DNA of 64,000 bases from Flavobacterium limnosediminis JC2902 (GTDB lineage Bacteria; Bacteroidota; Bacteroidia; Flavobacteriales; Flavobacteriaceae): positions 1 through 64,000 of the forward strand of contig NZ_AVGG01000003.1 in assembly GCF_000498535.1 (NCBI RefSeq), in the 5' to 3' direction. Shown in pieces: positions 27,321 through 36,415 of this stretch. A program made the translations under genes and the position numbers. The stretch's first letter is position 1. Every line of letters begins with the position of its first letter. Below the pieces are notes generated by a model. It made no database searches. It worked only from the letters and a program-made list of their open reading frames with translations, and had not been told where the DNA came from.

Positions 27321-28085
27321 ATGGATTTTTACTGGATAAAAACGAACAAAATCATCAAACAGATATTTTCCAATCAGGTTTGGGACCTCCCGAATACCGA
27401 AAAGAAAATCTACCTCACTTTTGATGATGGCCCTACTCCAGAGGCCACAGGGTGGATATTGTCCGTTTTAAAAGAACACGCCGTGAAAGCCACCTTTTTC
27501 TGCATCGGCGATAACATCCGAAAACATCCGGACCTTTTTCGAAAAATAGTTTCAGAAGGACATTCCATAGGAAACCACACCTATCATCATTTGCAGGGCT
27601 GGAAAACAACCAACAAAGCATATCTGGAAAACATTCGTTTGTGTGAGGAAGAGATCAGAATACAGATGACAAACAACAGACAGCAGGCAGCAGACAGCAG
27701 GCAACAGACAGCAGAAATCGGAATTCAACCGCCAGAAAATAGCTCACAAAAAAACGAAACTTCTCTAACAAAAAATCTGCAGACTGCAACCAGCAATCTG
27801 AAATCTAAACTTTTCCGCCCTCCTTATGGCAAAATACGTCCTTTGCAATCTGCCCAATTGCGAAAAAAAGGATATAGAATAATAATGTGGGATGTTTTAA
27901 GTGCCGACTTCGACTACAAGGTTTCTCCCGAAAAATGCCTGTCTAACGTAGTAGAAAATACGGCGCAAGGATCCATCATCGTATTTCACGACAGCAAAAA
28001 AGCTTTCCGGAATGTGGAATATGTCCTGCCTAAAGCGATTAAAATTTTAAAAGAAAAAGGATTTCAGTTTGCTACAATCGATTAG
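27321..28085 (+). CDS. Polysaccharide deacetylase (NodB domain) with a repeat-derived insert
   Basis: 254 residues with all five NodB motifs: TFDDGP (34-38), the metal-binding HSIGNHTYHH (81-90), RPPYG (166-170), MWDVLSADFD near 190 and IVFHDS near 217. It removes acetyl groups from N-acetylglucosamine-type sugars, in peptidoglycan or another glycan. No signal peptide is evident, so it may act in the cytoplasm or as a peripheral protein. Residues about 115-162, between motifs 2 and 3, are a Gln/Ala/Ser/Asn-rich insert with no family counterpart. Their DNA consists of a 14-nt tandem repeat and word-like repeats found elsewhere in intergenic DNA. The 3' end overlaps the convergent thioredoxin-like gene by 4 bp. 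Confidence 0.9.
   Translation: MDFYWIKTNKIIKQIFSNQVWDLPNTEKKIYLTFDDGPTPEATGWILSVLKEHAVKATFFCIGDNIRKHPDLFRKIVSEGHSIGNHTYHHLQGWKTTNKAYLENIRLCEEEIRIQMTNNRQQAADSRQQTAEIGIQPPENSSQKNETSLTKNLQTATSNLKSKLFRPPYGKIRPLQSAQLRKKGYRIIMWDVLSADFDYKVSPEKCLSNVVENTAQGSIIVFHDSKKAFRNVEYVLPKAIKILKEKGFQFATID
27677..27715 (+). repeat. 14-nt tandem repeat inside the deacetylase ORF
   Basis: CAGACAGCAGGCAG, CAGACAGCAGGCAA and a partial third copy, CAGACAGCAGA, in direct succession. The unit is not a multiple of three, so successive copies are read in different frames, yet the ORF stays open. Further on (27776-27811) the ORF has words of the ATCTGCAGACTGCAA type. Confidence 0.75.
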
Positions 28086-28378
28086 GAATTTTCCTGAACA
28101 AGACCGATAATGGTATTCGCATCTAATTCCCCGGATTGTCTCCAGACCATCTGACCTTCTTTATAAATCATTAAAGTCGGCAACCCCTTAATTCGTAAAG
28201 CCTCTGCCAACTCCTGATTTTTATCAACGTCAATTTTAATCACTTTTGCCTTATCGCCAAGTGCCGCAGCAACATCCCTGATTACCGGATGCATGGAAAC
28301 AGAAGACTCATTCCAATCGGTATAGAAATCGATTAAAACGGGTACTTGTGTATTGATTAGTTCTCCAAATTTTGACAT
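28082..28378 (-). CDS. Thioredoxin-fold protein lacking the CxxC active site
   Basis: 98 residues covering a whole thioredoxin fold: VPVLIDFYTDW strand and helix, KVIKIDVDKNQELAEAL, and the cis-proline loop GLPTLMIYKEGQ. The active-site WCGPC is replaced by WNESS, and the protein has no Cys at all. It therefore cannot carry out disulfide exchange and is more likely a binding partner, as with thioredoxin subunits of some complexes. Cytoplasmic. Its 3' end overlaps the convergent deacetylase gene. Confidence 0.85.
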   Translation of the reverse strand: MSKFGELINTQVPVLIDFYTDWNESSVSMHPVIRDVAAALGDKAKVIKIDVDKNQELAEALRIKGLPTLMIYKEGQMVWRQSGELDANTIIGLVQENS

Positions 28379-28430
28379 AAGCGAGAAATTTAGATTAATT
28401 AAAAACTTTTGTTCTTAAAAAAATAGTATA

Positions 28431-28438
28431 CAAATATA
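28431..28438 (-). promoter_or_regulatory. -7 box of the thioredoxin-like gene
   Basis: TATATTTG on the minus strand, with a predicted leader of about 48 nt. Confidence 0.6.
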
Positions 28439-28452
28439 GCATTTTTACGCAT

Positions 28453-29685
28453 TTATGCTACTCTTTCTCCTTTTTTTAGTTGAATTACTGTTATTTCCGG
28501 CCAAATACCAACCCTTCCCGGATAGGCATGAAACCCGAAACCGCGGTTTACATAGATGTAACGGCCCAAATTTTCATAGAGGCCGGCCCATTGTTTGTAC
28601 ACGTATTGCACAGGACTCCAGCGTATAATTCCCGGAATTTCGATACCGAACTGCAAACCGTGTGTATGACCGGACAAGGTGAGTTGGTAATGATTTTCGT
28701 GATGCTGCACTTCGGCATTCCAATGGGAAGGATCATGACTCATCAGAATCTTAAAGTCCTCTTTTTTGACTCCGAGGGACGCTTTAGCCAAATCACCAGC
28801 CTGTTTGAACTTCACACCCCAGTTTTCAACACCGATCAAAGCAATTTCTTCTCCGCCATTTTTTATTTTGACGTTTTCATTCAGCAGTAATTTGAAATCA
28901 ATCTGACGGTACAAATCCTTAATAGCTTCAAAATTCTCTTTTTTAGCCGCTTGGGATGGCCATTCGACATATTCGCCGTAATCATGATTTCCCAAAACCG
29001 AATATTTTCCAAATTTCGGCATCTCAATTTTACGGAAAGTATCAATCCAAGGGTGCATTTCCGTGGCATGGGTATTCACGATATCCCCGGTAAAAAGCAC
29101 CAGATCCGATTTTTGCTGATTCACCAAATCAATAGCATATTCAATCTTTTCGGCATTGTCAAAACTTCCGCTATGAATATCCGATATCTGAGTGATCGTC
29201 ATACCATCGAAACTTTCCGGCAAATCAGGAAAAAATAAGGTCTGACGAATTACTTTATAATTATATTTCCCCTTGGTCATTCCATACAACAACGACGTTA
29301 GCGGAATCGCCGCGATACCCAGCGCAATCTGACTTATAAATTTCCTTCGTCCGGGTATCGACTCTGCAATACTGTCGGTCTGCGTAAAATAATTGATGAT
29401 GGTGGCGAACATTCTGAAAAAATCTTCTCCCAAAAGAATTACGGCTACCAATAATTTCGGAACCAGCATCAGCAAAAACAAACCGATAGTAAACAGCGAT
29501 TGCGCATTTTGCCCCACCTTACGGTCAAACTGACTGAAACCGTACAAAATATAAGCGAAAGCTAAAAAACTGATTACCTGATAGGCAATAAGAACCCAAC
29601 GCTCTCTGGTAATGGTTTTCACCGCCTGAAAAGCATACAACTCTATTAAAAGCAGGATCACCCCTATAAAAACTAAACGCATCAT
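28453..29685 (-). CDS. Membrane-anchored metallophosphoesterase
   Basis: 410 residues. About four hydrophobic segments occupy the first 145 residues, followed by a calcineurin-like phosphoesterase domain with the metal-site series QISDIHSGSF, FTGDIVN, LGNHDYGEY, SHDPSHW and SGHTHGLQFG. All ligand positions of the family are present. Such proteins, like Bacillus YkuE, hydrolyse phosphoesters of lipids or nucleotides; the substrate here is unknown. Inner membrane. Single gene. Confidence 0.88.
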   Translation of the reverse strand: MMRLVFIGVILLLIELYAFQAVKTITRERWVLIAYQVISFLAFAYILYGFSQFDRKVGQNAQSLFTIGLFLLMLVPKLLVAVILLGEDFFRMFATIINYFTQTDSIAESIPGRRKFISQIALGIAAIPLTSLLYGMTKGKYNYKVIRQTLFFPDLPESFDGMTITQISDIHSGSFDNAEKIEYAIDLVNQQKSDLVLFTGDIVNTHATEMHPWIDTFRKIEMPKFGKYSVLGNHDYGEYVEWPSQAAKKENFEAIKDLYRQIDFKLLLNENVKIKNGGEEIALIGVENWGVKFKQAGDLAKASLGVKKEDFKILMSHDPSHWNAEVQHHENHYQLTLSGHTHGLQFGIEIPGIIRWSPVQYVYKQWAGLYENLGRYIYVNRGFGFHAYPGRVGIWPEITVIQLKKGERVA

Positions 29686-29807
29686 TATTTGTATTTGGAA
29701 TAAGCAAAGTAACGAAGAATGAAGGGCTTAGCGAACATAAATTAGATTAATTTTAACGCAGCGATTGATTTGGAACTCAAGTTTTAGATTAATCTTATCA
29801 CTTTACG

Positions 29808-29815
29808 TATTTTTA
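29808..29815 (+). promoter_or_regulatory. Probable -7 box of polA
   Basis: TATTTTTA, one mismatch from TAnnTTTG, 21 nt before the polA ATG at 29837. It places the transcription start downstream of the alternative ATG at 29765 and so supports the shorter start. Confidence 0.4.
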
Positions 29816-29836
29816 CCTGCTAAATTTTTCAAAATC

Positions 29837-32680
29837 ATGTCACAACAAAAACGTCTTTTTCTCTTAGATGCCTATGCCTTAATCTTCCGCGGATACTATG
29901 CTTTCATCAAAAATCCGCGAATCAATTCCAAAGGTGTCGACACTTCGGCCGTATTGGGATTCATGAATTCGCTGATTGACGTCATTAAACGTGAAAAACC
30001 GGATCATTTGGCAGTAGCCTTCGATAAAGGCGGAAGTGATTTCAGAAATGAGATGTTCCCGGAATACAAAGCCAATCGCGATGCCACTCCCGAAGCGATA
30101 AAAATAGCCGTTCCATACATTCAGGAAATTTTACGTGCCATGCACATCCCTATCATTGAAGAAGCCGGATACGAAGCCGATGATTTAATCGGAACGCTTT
30201 CGAAACAAGCTGAAAAGCAAGGCTATCAGGTTTTTATGGTGACACCCGATAAAGATTTCGGACAATTAGTTTCCGAAAACATTTTCATGTACCGACCGGC
30301 CCGTATGGGTAACGATATAGAAATCTGGGGAATACCCGAAGTTCAGGCAAAATTTGAAGTCGAACATCCGCTACAGGTCATTGACTTTTTGGGAATGATG
30401 GGCGATGCCGTCGATAACATTCCGGGATTACCAGGTGTGGGCGAAAAAACAGCGAAGAAATTGCTGGCGGAATTCGGTTCCATGGAAAACCTATTGGACA
30501 ATACCGATAAATTGAAAGGCGCTCTGAAAGAAAAAATCGAAGCCAACAAAGAGAAAGGGATTTTGTCCAAAAAACTCGCAACCATCCTACTCGACTGTCC
30601 GGTAACGTTTAACGAAACCGACTACGAATTATCCAAACCCGATGTAGAGAAAACTGATGCACTTTTCATCGAATTGGAATTCCGTCAGATGAAAACCCAA
30701 TTTGACAAATTGTTCAGCGGCGGAAAAGAATACGACGAAGTAAACACCATAAACGGAGACGGAACACCGAAACCGGCCGCTAAGAAAACCGCCAAAAACG
30801 AAGATCAGTTTTCGCTTTTTGACAGTGGTGACAGCGAAACACCGGAAGGCCACCACAGTTACTACAATACACTGGAAAACACCAACCACCACTATGAAGT
30901 GGTACAGGGAAATTTAGGCGTTCAACTGTTCATGCAAACCTTATTGCAGCAGAAGTCGGTATGTTTTGACACCGAAACCACCGGAATTGACGCCCTGAAT
31001 GCCGAACTCGTTGGTATGTCGTTCTCCTGGGAAAAGGGAAAAGCATTTTACATTCCGTTTCCGGAAGATCAGGACGAAGCCAAAACCTTACTGGAAAAAG
31101 TGGTTCCGTTTTTCGAAAATGAAGAAATTGAAAAAATCGGTCAGAACATCAAATACGACTTAAAAATACTAGCCAATTATGGAGTCACCGTGAAAGGAAA
31201 ACTTTTCGACACGATGATTGCCCATTATCTGATTAACCCCGACATGCGTCACAACATGGACGTTTTATCGGAAACCTATCTTAAATATTCTCCAAAATCG
31301 ATTGAAACTCTAATCGGTAAAAAAGGAAAAAACCAGAAATCGATGCGTGATGTGGCTTTGGAAGACATTAAGGAATATGCCGCCGAAGATGCCGACATCA
31401 CCTTACAACTGAAAGAAGTTTTCGATCCAAAACTCGACAGTACCGGCACCAAAAAACTTTTCGAAGAAATCGAGATTCCGTTAATCGAAGTCCTTGCTGA
31501 TATGGAGCGTGAAGGAATCCGTCTGGATGTCGATTATCTGAAAGCAATGTCGAAAGATATGGATGTCGAAATCAAAACGCTGGAACAACAGATTTATGAA
31601 ACAGCTGGTGAGAAATTCAATCTGGCTTCCCCGAAACAATTGGGCGAAGTACTTTTTGACAAGATGAAAATCGGTGGAGCCAAACAAAAGAAAACCAAAA
31701 CCGGACAGTATGCCACCGGCGAAGAAGTCCTAAGTTATCTGGCCAACGAACACGAAATCGTAAAACAGATTCTCGAGTGGCGCCAGATGGTGAAATTGCA
31801 GAGCACTTACATCATTTCCTTGCCGGAACAAGTAGATAAAAAAACCAACCGCGTTCACACCGATTACATGCAAACCGTGGCCGCAACCGGACGTTTGAGT
31901 TCAAACAATCCGAACTTACAGAACATCCCTATCCGTACCGAAAGAGGCCGATTGATTAGAAAAGCATTTATCGCGAAAGATGAAAATTACACACTGCTTT
32001 CTGCCGACTATTCGCAGATTGAATTGCGCGTCATTGCCGCGATGAGTGGTGAGGAAAACATGATTAAGGCGTTTCAGCACGGCGAAGATATCCACAGAAG
32101 TACAGCAGCAAAAGTATTCAACGTACCTTTGGAAGAAGTCACCAAAGAACAGCGTAGCCACGCTAAAACCGTTAACTTCGGGATCATTTACGGGGTTTCG
32201 GCTTTCGGACTCAGCAACCAGACGAATTTATCCCGAAGCGAAAGTGCCGCATTGATTGACGCGTATTACAAAACCTATCCACGATTACGCGAGTACATTC
32301 AGGAACAGATTGAATTTGCAAGAAGTCATGGCTATGTACAAACCGTTTCCGGTCGCCGTCGTTATCTGAAAGACATCAATTCCGCTAATGCCGTGGTCCG
32401 TGGTGCTGCCGAGCGAAATGCCGTGAACGCCCCGATTCAGGGAAGTGCTGCCGATATCATCAAAATTGCAATGATTAATATCCATAAAAAGTTGATTTCC
32501 GAAAACTGGCAATCAAAAATGTTGCTTCAGGTACACGATGAGCTTGTTTTTGACGTTCACAATAGTGAATTGGAAAAAATCAAACCGATGATCAAACACG
32601 AAATGGAGAATGCATTCAAACTGAATGTTCCATTGGACGTGGATATGGGCACAGGAAGAGACTGGTTGGAAGCGCATTAA
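29837..32680 (+). CDS. polA: DNA polymerase I
   Basis: 947 residues from the ATG at 29837 (MSQQKRLFLLDAYALIFRGYY); the in-frame ATG at 29765 adds 24 non-homologous residues. N-terminal 5'-3' exonuclease with LLDAYALIFRGYYAF, EADDLIG and the GLPGVGEKTA helix-hairpin-helix. A 3'-5' exonuclease domain follows with intact CFDTETTG, so proofreading should be active. The polymerase domain has motif A (SADYSQIELR), motif B (RSHAKTVNFGIIYG) and motif C (QVHDEL). It fills gaps and removes RNA primers. A His-rich acidic linker around 355-375 is lineage-specific. Single gene. Confidence 0.98.
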   Translation: MSQQKRLFLLDAYALIFRGYYAFIKNPRINSKGVDTSAVLGFMNSLIDVIKREKPDHLAVAFDKGGSDFRNEMFPEYKANRDATPEAIKIAVPYIQEILRAMHIPIIEEAGYEADDLIGTLSKQAEKQGYQVFMVTPDKDFGQLVSENIFMYRPARMGNDIEIWGIPEVQAKFEVEHPLQVIDFLGMMGDAVDNIPGLPGVGEKTAKKLLAEFGSMENLLDNTDKLKGALKEKIEANKEKGILSKKLATILLDCPVTFNETDYELSKPDVEKTDALFIELEFRQMKTQFDKLFSGGKEYDEVNTINGDGTPKPAAKKTAKNEDQFSLFDSGDSETPEGHHSYYNTLENTNHHYEVVQGNLGVQLFMQTLLQQKSVCFDTETTGIDALNAELVGMSFSWEKGKAFYIPFPEDQDEAKTLLEKVVPFFENEEIEKIGQNIKYDLKILANYGVTVKGKLFDTMIAHYLINPDMRHNMDVLSETYLKYSPKSIETLIGKKGKNQKSMRDVALEDIKEYAAEDADITLQLKEVFDPKLDSTGTKKLFEEIEIPLIEVLADMEREGIRLDVDYLKAMSKDMDVEIKTLEQQIYETAGEKFNLASPKQLGEVLFDKMKIGGAKQKKTKTGQYATGEEVLSYLANEHEIVKQILEWRQMVKLQSTYIISLPEQVDKKTNRVHTDYMQTVAATGRLSSNNPNLQNIPIRTERGRLIRKAFIAKDENYTLLSADYSQIELRVIAAMSGEENMIKAFQHGEDIHRSTAAKVFNVPLEEVTKEQRSHAKTVNFGIIYGVSAFGLSNQTNLSRSESAALIDAYYKTYPRLREYIQEQIEFARSHGYVQTVSGRRRYLKDINSANAVVRGAAERNAVNAPIQGSAADIIKIAMINIHKKLISENWQSKMLLQVHDELVFDVHNSELEKIKPMIKHEMENAFKLNVPLDVDMGTGRDWLEAH

Positions 32681-32774
32681 GCAGTATTCAGTCGCAGTGG
32701 TCAGTTTACAGAAACTCGCAGACTGTCATTTCGACGGAAGGAGAAATCTCATAAAACAGGAACTCACAATTAAA

Positions 32775-32810
32775 AAACCCGACAAGTTTTCAAAATCTGT
32801 CGGGTTTACT
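32775..32810 (+). terminator. Terminator of polA
   Basis: AAACCCGACA/TGTCGGGTTT 10-bp stem with a 13-nt loop, followed by TTTACTTTTT. Between polA and here (32681-32770) lie word-like repeats of the CAGTCGCAGTGGTCAGTTT type. The remaining 32811-33074 shows nothing I recognise. Confidence 0.7.
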
Positions 32811-33074
32811 TTTTACATCAGCCTTTCTAAATCCAAGATAATAATCAGATATTTATCTAAACATCATAAACCTTGAATGCCTTTTTAAAGCAGTAAAGGA
32901 TGAAACACCACAGGAAATCTTCGGTTTATAAATGAATTACTCATCATACTGACTTTTCTTTTAAAAGGTAAAGCACAATTTTATACTTTTATGGGAATTA
33001 TCTTCGTTATGAGCATAATTCCGAAAATGTAATCTTACATCGAATTTCAGAAAATCAAAAAACAATAAAAAAAC

Positions 33075-34385
33075 ATGAAAAAACTATTTCTAATCCTTAC
33101 GGCAATATTTTCACTGACAATCACCGCTCAGGAAAATGCCCGTTTCAGAAAAATTGACAGTTTGCTCAGTTATCTGAACCATAACAACCGATTTATGGGA
33201 CAAATCAGCATCCGTGAAGGCGACAATGTGGTTTATGAAAAAGCGTATGGATTGCCAACGACTAAGAAAGAAGAACAACCCAATAAGAATACGAAATACA
33301 AAATCGGTTCGGTTACCAAAACTTTTACGGCGGTAATGATCATGCAATTGGCGGAAGAAAAAAGGCTGAAACTCGAAGACAAACTTTCGAAATTTTATCC
33401 GCAAATTCCAAATGCCGACAAAATCACTATCAATGATTTGTTACGTCACCGATCCGGAATTGTGGATTATGTGAATGCCGACAGTACCACAAACATGATG
33501 GTAAAAATATCCAAGAAAGACATGCTGAGTAAAATAGCTGCTTACAAACCGGTTTTCGAACCCAATTCCAAAGCAGAATACAGCAACTCCAATTATTACA
33601 TTTTGGGCTGTATTATCGAAGAAATTACCAAGACACCGTATAAAACCAATCTGAAAACCAGAATTATCGACAGGTTAAAACTGAAAAACACTTATATGGT
33701 GGATAATGTGGATCCAAAGCGAAATGAGATTCCATCCTATATGTATAAAGGCGACCAATGGGAAGTCATCCCGGAATGGGATATGTCACTTCCGTTTTCA
33801 GCAGGAGCCATTTCCTCAACCGCGAACGACTTAACTGCCCTTATGCGTGGCATCTTCAACGGAAAATTACTGAAACCCTCATCCGTGGATGAAATGACGC
33901 AACTAAAAGAAAGTTACGGCATCGGCTTGGTGACTTTTCCTTTCGGCGAGCGCAAATTCTTTGGTCATACCGGAGGAATAGAAGGATTCAAATCCGTGGT
34001 AGGCTATTATCCGACAGAAAAATTAGGCATTTCCCTTATTGTGAATGGTGACAATTATAACCGAAACGACATCATGATCGGAATTCTGAGCATTTACTAC
34101 AAAATGCCGTATGCGTTTCCGAATCTGAAATCGTTTAAAGTCGATGAAAAAATCCTGAAATCGTACGAAGGAACATATGCCTCAAAAGAAATTCCGCTCA
34201 AAATCAACATTAAAACTGACAAAGGTCAACTTATAGCACAAGCCACCGGGCAGGGCGCCTTCCCTTTAAATGCCGTAAGCGAAACCGAATTCGTGTTCGA
34301 TGCGGCCGGTGTAAACATGACTTTCGGCGATAAAACCATGCTCTTAAAGCAGGGCGGAATGGAAATTAAGTTCGCTAAAGAATAA
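33075..34385 (+). CDS. Serine hydrolase of the class C beta-lactamase/PBP4* family
   Basis: 436 residues. A signal peptide at 1-18 (TITAQ) is followed by a beta-lactamase/DD-peptidase fold with the nucleophile motif SVTK near residue 79, YSNSNYY near 177 as the Y-x-N element, and HTGG near 306 as the KTG-like box. A small C-terminal beta domain follows, as in lineage homologues. It acts in the periplasm on peptide or ester substrates, perhaps cell-wall peptides; resistance is not implied. Single gene. Confidence 0.88.
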   Translation: MKKLFLILTAIFSLTITAQENARFRKIDSLLSYLNHNNRFMGQISIREGDNVVYEKAYGLPTTKKEEQPNKNTKYKIGSVTKTFTAVMIMQLAEEKRLKLEDKLSKFYPQIPNADKITINDLLRHRSGIVDYVNADSTTNMMVKISKKDMLSKIAAYKPVFEPNSKAEYSNSNYYILGCIIEEITKTPYKTNLKTRIIDRLKLKNTYMVDNVDPKRNEIPSYMYKGDQWEVIPEWDMSLPFSAGAISSTANDLTALMRGIFNGKLLKPSSVDEMTQLKESYGIGLVTFPFGERKFFGHTGGIEGFKSVVGYYPTEKLGISLIVNGDNYNRNDIMIGILSIYYKMPYAFPNLKSFKVDEKILKSYEGTYASKEIPLKINIKTDKGQLIAQATGQGAFPLNAVSETEFVFDAAGVNMTFGDKTMLLKQGGMEIKFAKE

Positions 34386-34457
34386 TTTTTATCGCATAGA
34401 AATCTCATATTCAACTACTCGCCTGACAATCAACTTATAAAATTATCCCTCTGGCAT

Positions 34458-34487
34458 TTGTATAATAAATAAATAATTGTACTTTTG
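34458..34487 (+). promoter_or_regulatory. Promoter of the rplM-rpsI-rpsB-tsf genes
   Basis: TTG (34458-34460), 19 nt, TACTTTTG (34480-34487): both elements match. A 40-nt leader follows with a small TCCC/GGGA hairpin at 34491-34504 before the GTG start of rplM. Confidence 0.75.
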
Positions 34488-34532
34488 CACTCCCTTTATT
34501 GGGAATGGAATGTTTAATTAAAATAAAAAAAC

Positions 34533-34988
34533 GTGGACAATTTAAGCTACAAGACAGTATCAGCAAACAAAGCGACTGCTCAGAAAGAGTGGATCGTGGT
34601 AGATGCTGAAGGTCATAACTTAGGTCGTCTTGCTTCTAAAGTCGCTATGATCTTAAGAGGTAAGTACAAGCCAAGTTATACACCGCATGTGGACTGTGGA
34701 GATAACGTAATCGTTATTAACGCAGAGAAAATCAACCTAACAGGTAACAAGTTGGATGACAAAACGTACATCCGTCACACAGGTTATCCAGGTGGACAAA
34801 GAAGTTTAACTGCTAAAGTAATGCAACAAAAAAACCCTGCATTATTGGTAGAAAAAGCTGTAAAAGGAATGCTTCCTAAAAACAAATTAGGTGCTGAGTT
34901 ATTCCGTAATTTGAATGTAAATGTTGGTTCTGAGCACAAACATGAGGCTCAAAAACCAAAAACTGTAAACTTAAACGATCTTAAGTAA
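34533..34988 (+). CDS. rplM: 50S ribosomal protein L13
   Basis: 151 residues, starting at GTG. The protein beginning [14 protein letters not shown] agrees with flavobacterial homologues, so the GTG start is trusted. The core [16 protein letters not shown] and KHEAQKPKT tail are typical. First gene of a ribosomal group; its stop codon overlaps the start of rpsI (TAATG). Confidence 0.97.
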   Translation: MDNLSYKTVSANKATAQKEWIVVDAEGHNLGRLASKVAMILRGKYKPSYTPHVDCGDNVIVINAEKINLTGNKLDDKTYIRHTGYPGGQRSLTAKVMQQKNPALLVEKAVKGMLPKNKLGAELFRNLNVNVGSEHKHEAQKPKTVNLNDLK

Positions 34989-35374
34989 TGGGAGTTATTC
35001 ACAAAATCGGTAGAAGAAAATGTGCTGTGGCACGTGTTTATGTTTCAGAAGGAACAGGAAACATTACCGTAAACAAAAAAGAATTTACAACTTACTTCCC
35101 AACTGCTACATTACAGTACAAAGTAATGCAACCTCTTTCCATGACTGAGAACGCATCAAACTTTGACGTAAAAGTTAATGTATACGGTGGTGGTACTACT
35201 GGACAAGCTGAGGCTGTTCGTATGGCTATCGCAAGAGCAATGTGCGAAGTGGAAGTTGAAAACAGAGCTATCTTGAAACCAGAAGGTTTACTTACTCGTG
35301 ACCCTCGTATGGTTGAGCGTAAGAAATTCGGTCAGAAGAAAGCTCGTAAGAGATTCCAATTCTCTAAACGTTAA
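34988..35374 (+). CDS. rpsI: 30S ribosomal protein S9
   Basis: 128 residues ending in the KARKRFQFSKR tail that reaches the P-site tRNA. GRRKCAVARVYV and GGGTTGQAEA are family hallmarks. Translationally coupled to rplM by a 1-nt overlap, the usual arrangement. Confidence 0.97.
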   Translation: MGVIHKIGRRKCAVARVYVSEGTGNITVNKKEFTTYFPTATLQYKVMQPLSMTENASNFDVKVNVYGGGTTGQAEAVRMAIARAMCEVEVENRAILKPEGLLTRDPRMVERKKFGQKKARKRFQFSKR

Positions 35375-35512
35375 TATTTATTATTATTTAAAAACACTAA
35401 GTTTTTGTTGCTCTCCTGCTGAGGCAGGAATTAGTTTAGCATCTAAATGGTTAAGACCGAGACAATCGCTACTAAATCATTGCTAATACACAAGAACGTA
35501 AACTATTACAAA
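35375..35512 (+). promoter_or_regulatory. Structured rpsB leader
   Basis: 138 nt between rpsI and rpsB. TCCTGC and GCAGGA (35414-35429) form a 6-bp hairpin with a TGAG loop. TTAGCA (35436-35441) can pair with TGCTAA (35481-35486), enclosing about 40 nt that includes AATGGTTAAGACC. A GC-richer structured patch in otherwise AT-rich spacer suggests an RNA control element, for example binding of S2 or S9. I saw no exact promoter box inside it. Confidence 0.4.
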
Positions 35513-36277
35513 ATGGCAAACAAAGTAGAAGTTAAAGAATTACTAGAAGCAGGTGTTCACTTCGGACACATGACTAGAAAATGGGACCCAAACATGGCTC
35601 CTTACATCTATATGGAGCGTAATGGTATTCACATTATCAATCTATATAAAACTGCAGCTAAAATTGAAGAGGCTAATGAAGCTTTGAAAAAAATCGCTGC
35701 ATCTGGTAGAAAAGTACTTTTCGTAGCTACCAAAAAACAAGCAAAAGATATCGTTGCAGAAAAAGCTGCAGCAGCTAACATGCCGTACATCACTGAAAGA
35801 TGGCCAGGTGGTATGTTGACTAACTTCGTAACTATCCGTAAAGCTGTTAAGAAAATGGCTTCTATCGATAAAATGAAGAAAGACGGTACTTTCATGACAT
35901 TATCTAAAAAAGAGCGTTTACAAGTAGATCGTTTACGTGCGAAATTAGAGAAGAACTTAGGTTCTATTGCAGACATGACAAGACTTCCGGCTGCGTTATT
36001 CGTTGTGGATATCAAAGCAGAACACATCGCTGTTAAAGAAGCTCAAAAATTAAACATTCCAGTTTTCGCTATGGTAGATACCAACTCTGACCCACGTCAG
36101 GTTGATTTCGTTATCCCGGCAAACGATGATGCTTCAAAATCAATCGACAAAGTTTTATCTTTAGTATCTGGCGCAATCATCGAAGGACTTTCTGATAGAA
36201 AATCTGACAAAGATGAGCAACCGGCTGGAGAAGTAGCAGCAGCTCAAACTGAAGCTACAACTTCAACTGAAGAATAA
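35513..36277 (+). CDS. rpsB: 30S ribosomal protein S2
   Basis: 254 residues from the ATG at 35513 (MANKVEVKELLEAGVHFGH). A longer frame from 35447 lies in the structured leader and is not family-like. Motifs FGHMTRKWDPNM, RWPGGMLTNF and DTNSDP are present. The C-terminal 30 residues are acidic and Ala/Thr-rich, a variable tail. It is followed by tsf, the standard pair. Confidence 0.97.
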   Translation: MANKVEVKELLEAGVHFGHMTRKWDPNMAPYIYMERNGIHIINLYKTAAKIEEANEALKKIAASGRKVLFVATKKQAKDIVAEKAAAANMPYITERWPGGMLTNFVTIRKAVKKMASIDKMKKDGTFMTLSKKERLQVDRLRAKLEKNLGSIADMTRLPAALFVVDIKAEHIAVKEAQKLNIPVFAMVDTNSDPRQVDFVIPANDDASKSIDKVLSLVSGAIIEGLSDRKSDKDEQPAGEVAAAQTEATTSTEE

Positions 36278-36286
36278 ATAAACATT

Positions 36287-36383
36287 AAATTCCAAATTTT
36301 AAATTCCGGGCTCCAAACAAAATCAATAACATTCAGTTGATGATTTGAAAACTTTGGAATTTGGATTTTAAGATTTGGAATTT
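36287..36383. repeat. Imperfect inverted repeat between rpsB and tsf
   Basis: AAATTCCAAAT (36287-36297) is the exact complement of ATTTGGAATTT (36373-36383), and the flanking words (TTTTAAATTCC and GGAATTTGGATTTTAAG) extend the similarity. The spacer could fold into a hairpin of about 100 nt between two co-transcribed genes. TACTTTTA at 36385-36392 just after it, with TTG at 36361-36363, could be an additional promoter for tsf. Confidence 0.6.
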
Positions 36384-36415
36384 TTACTTTTAACACAATT
36401 TAAATTTTATACAAA

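Noticed and set aside
33075..34385. Serine hydrolase as a beta-lactamase resistance gene
   Set aside because: SxxK, YxN and HTGG motifs are shared by many esterases and DD-peptidases; the chromosomal housekeeping context gives no support for resistance.
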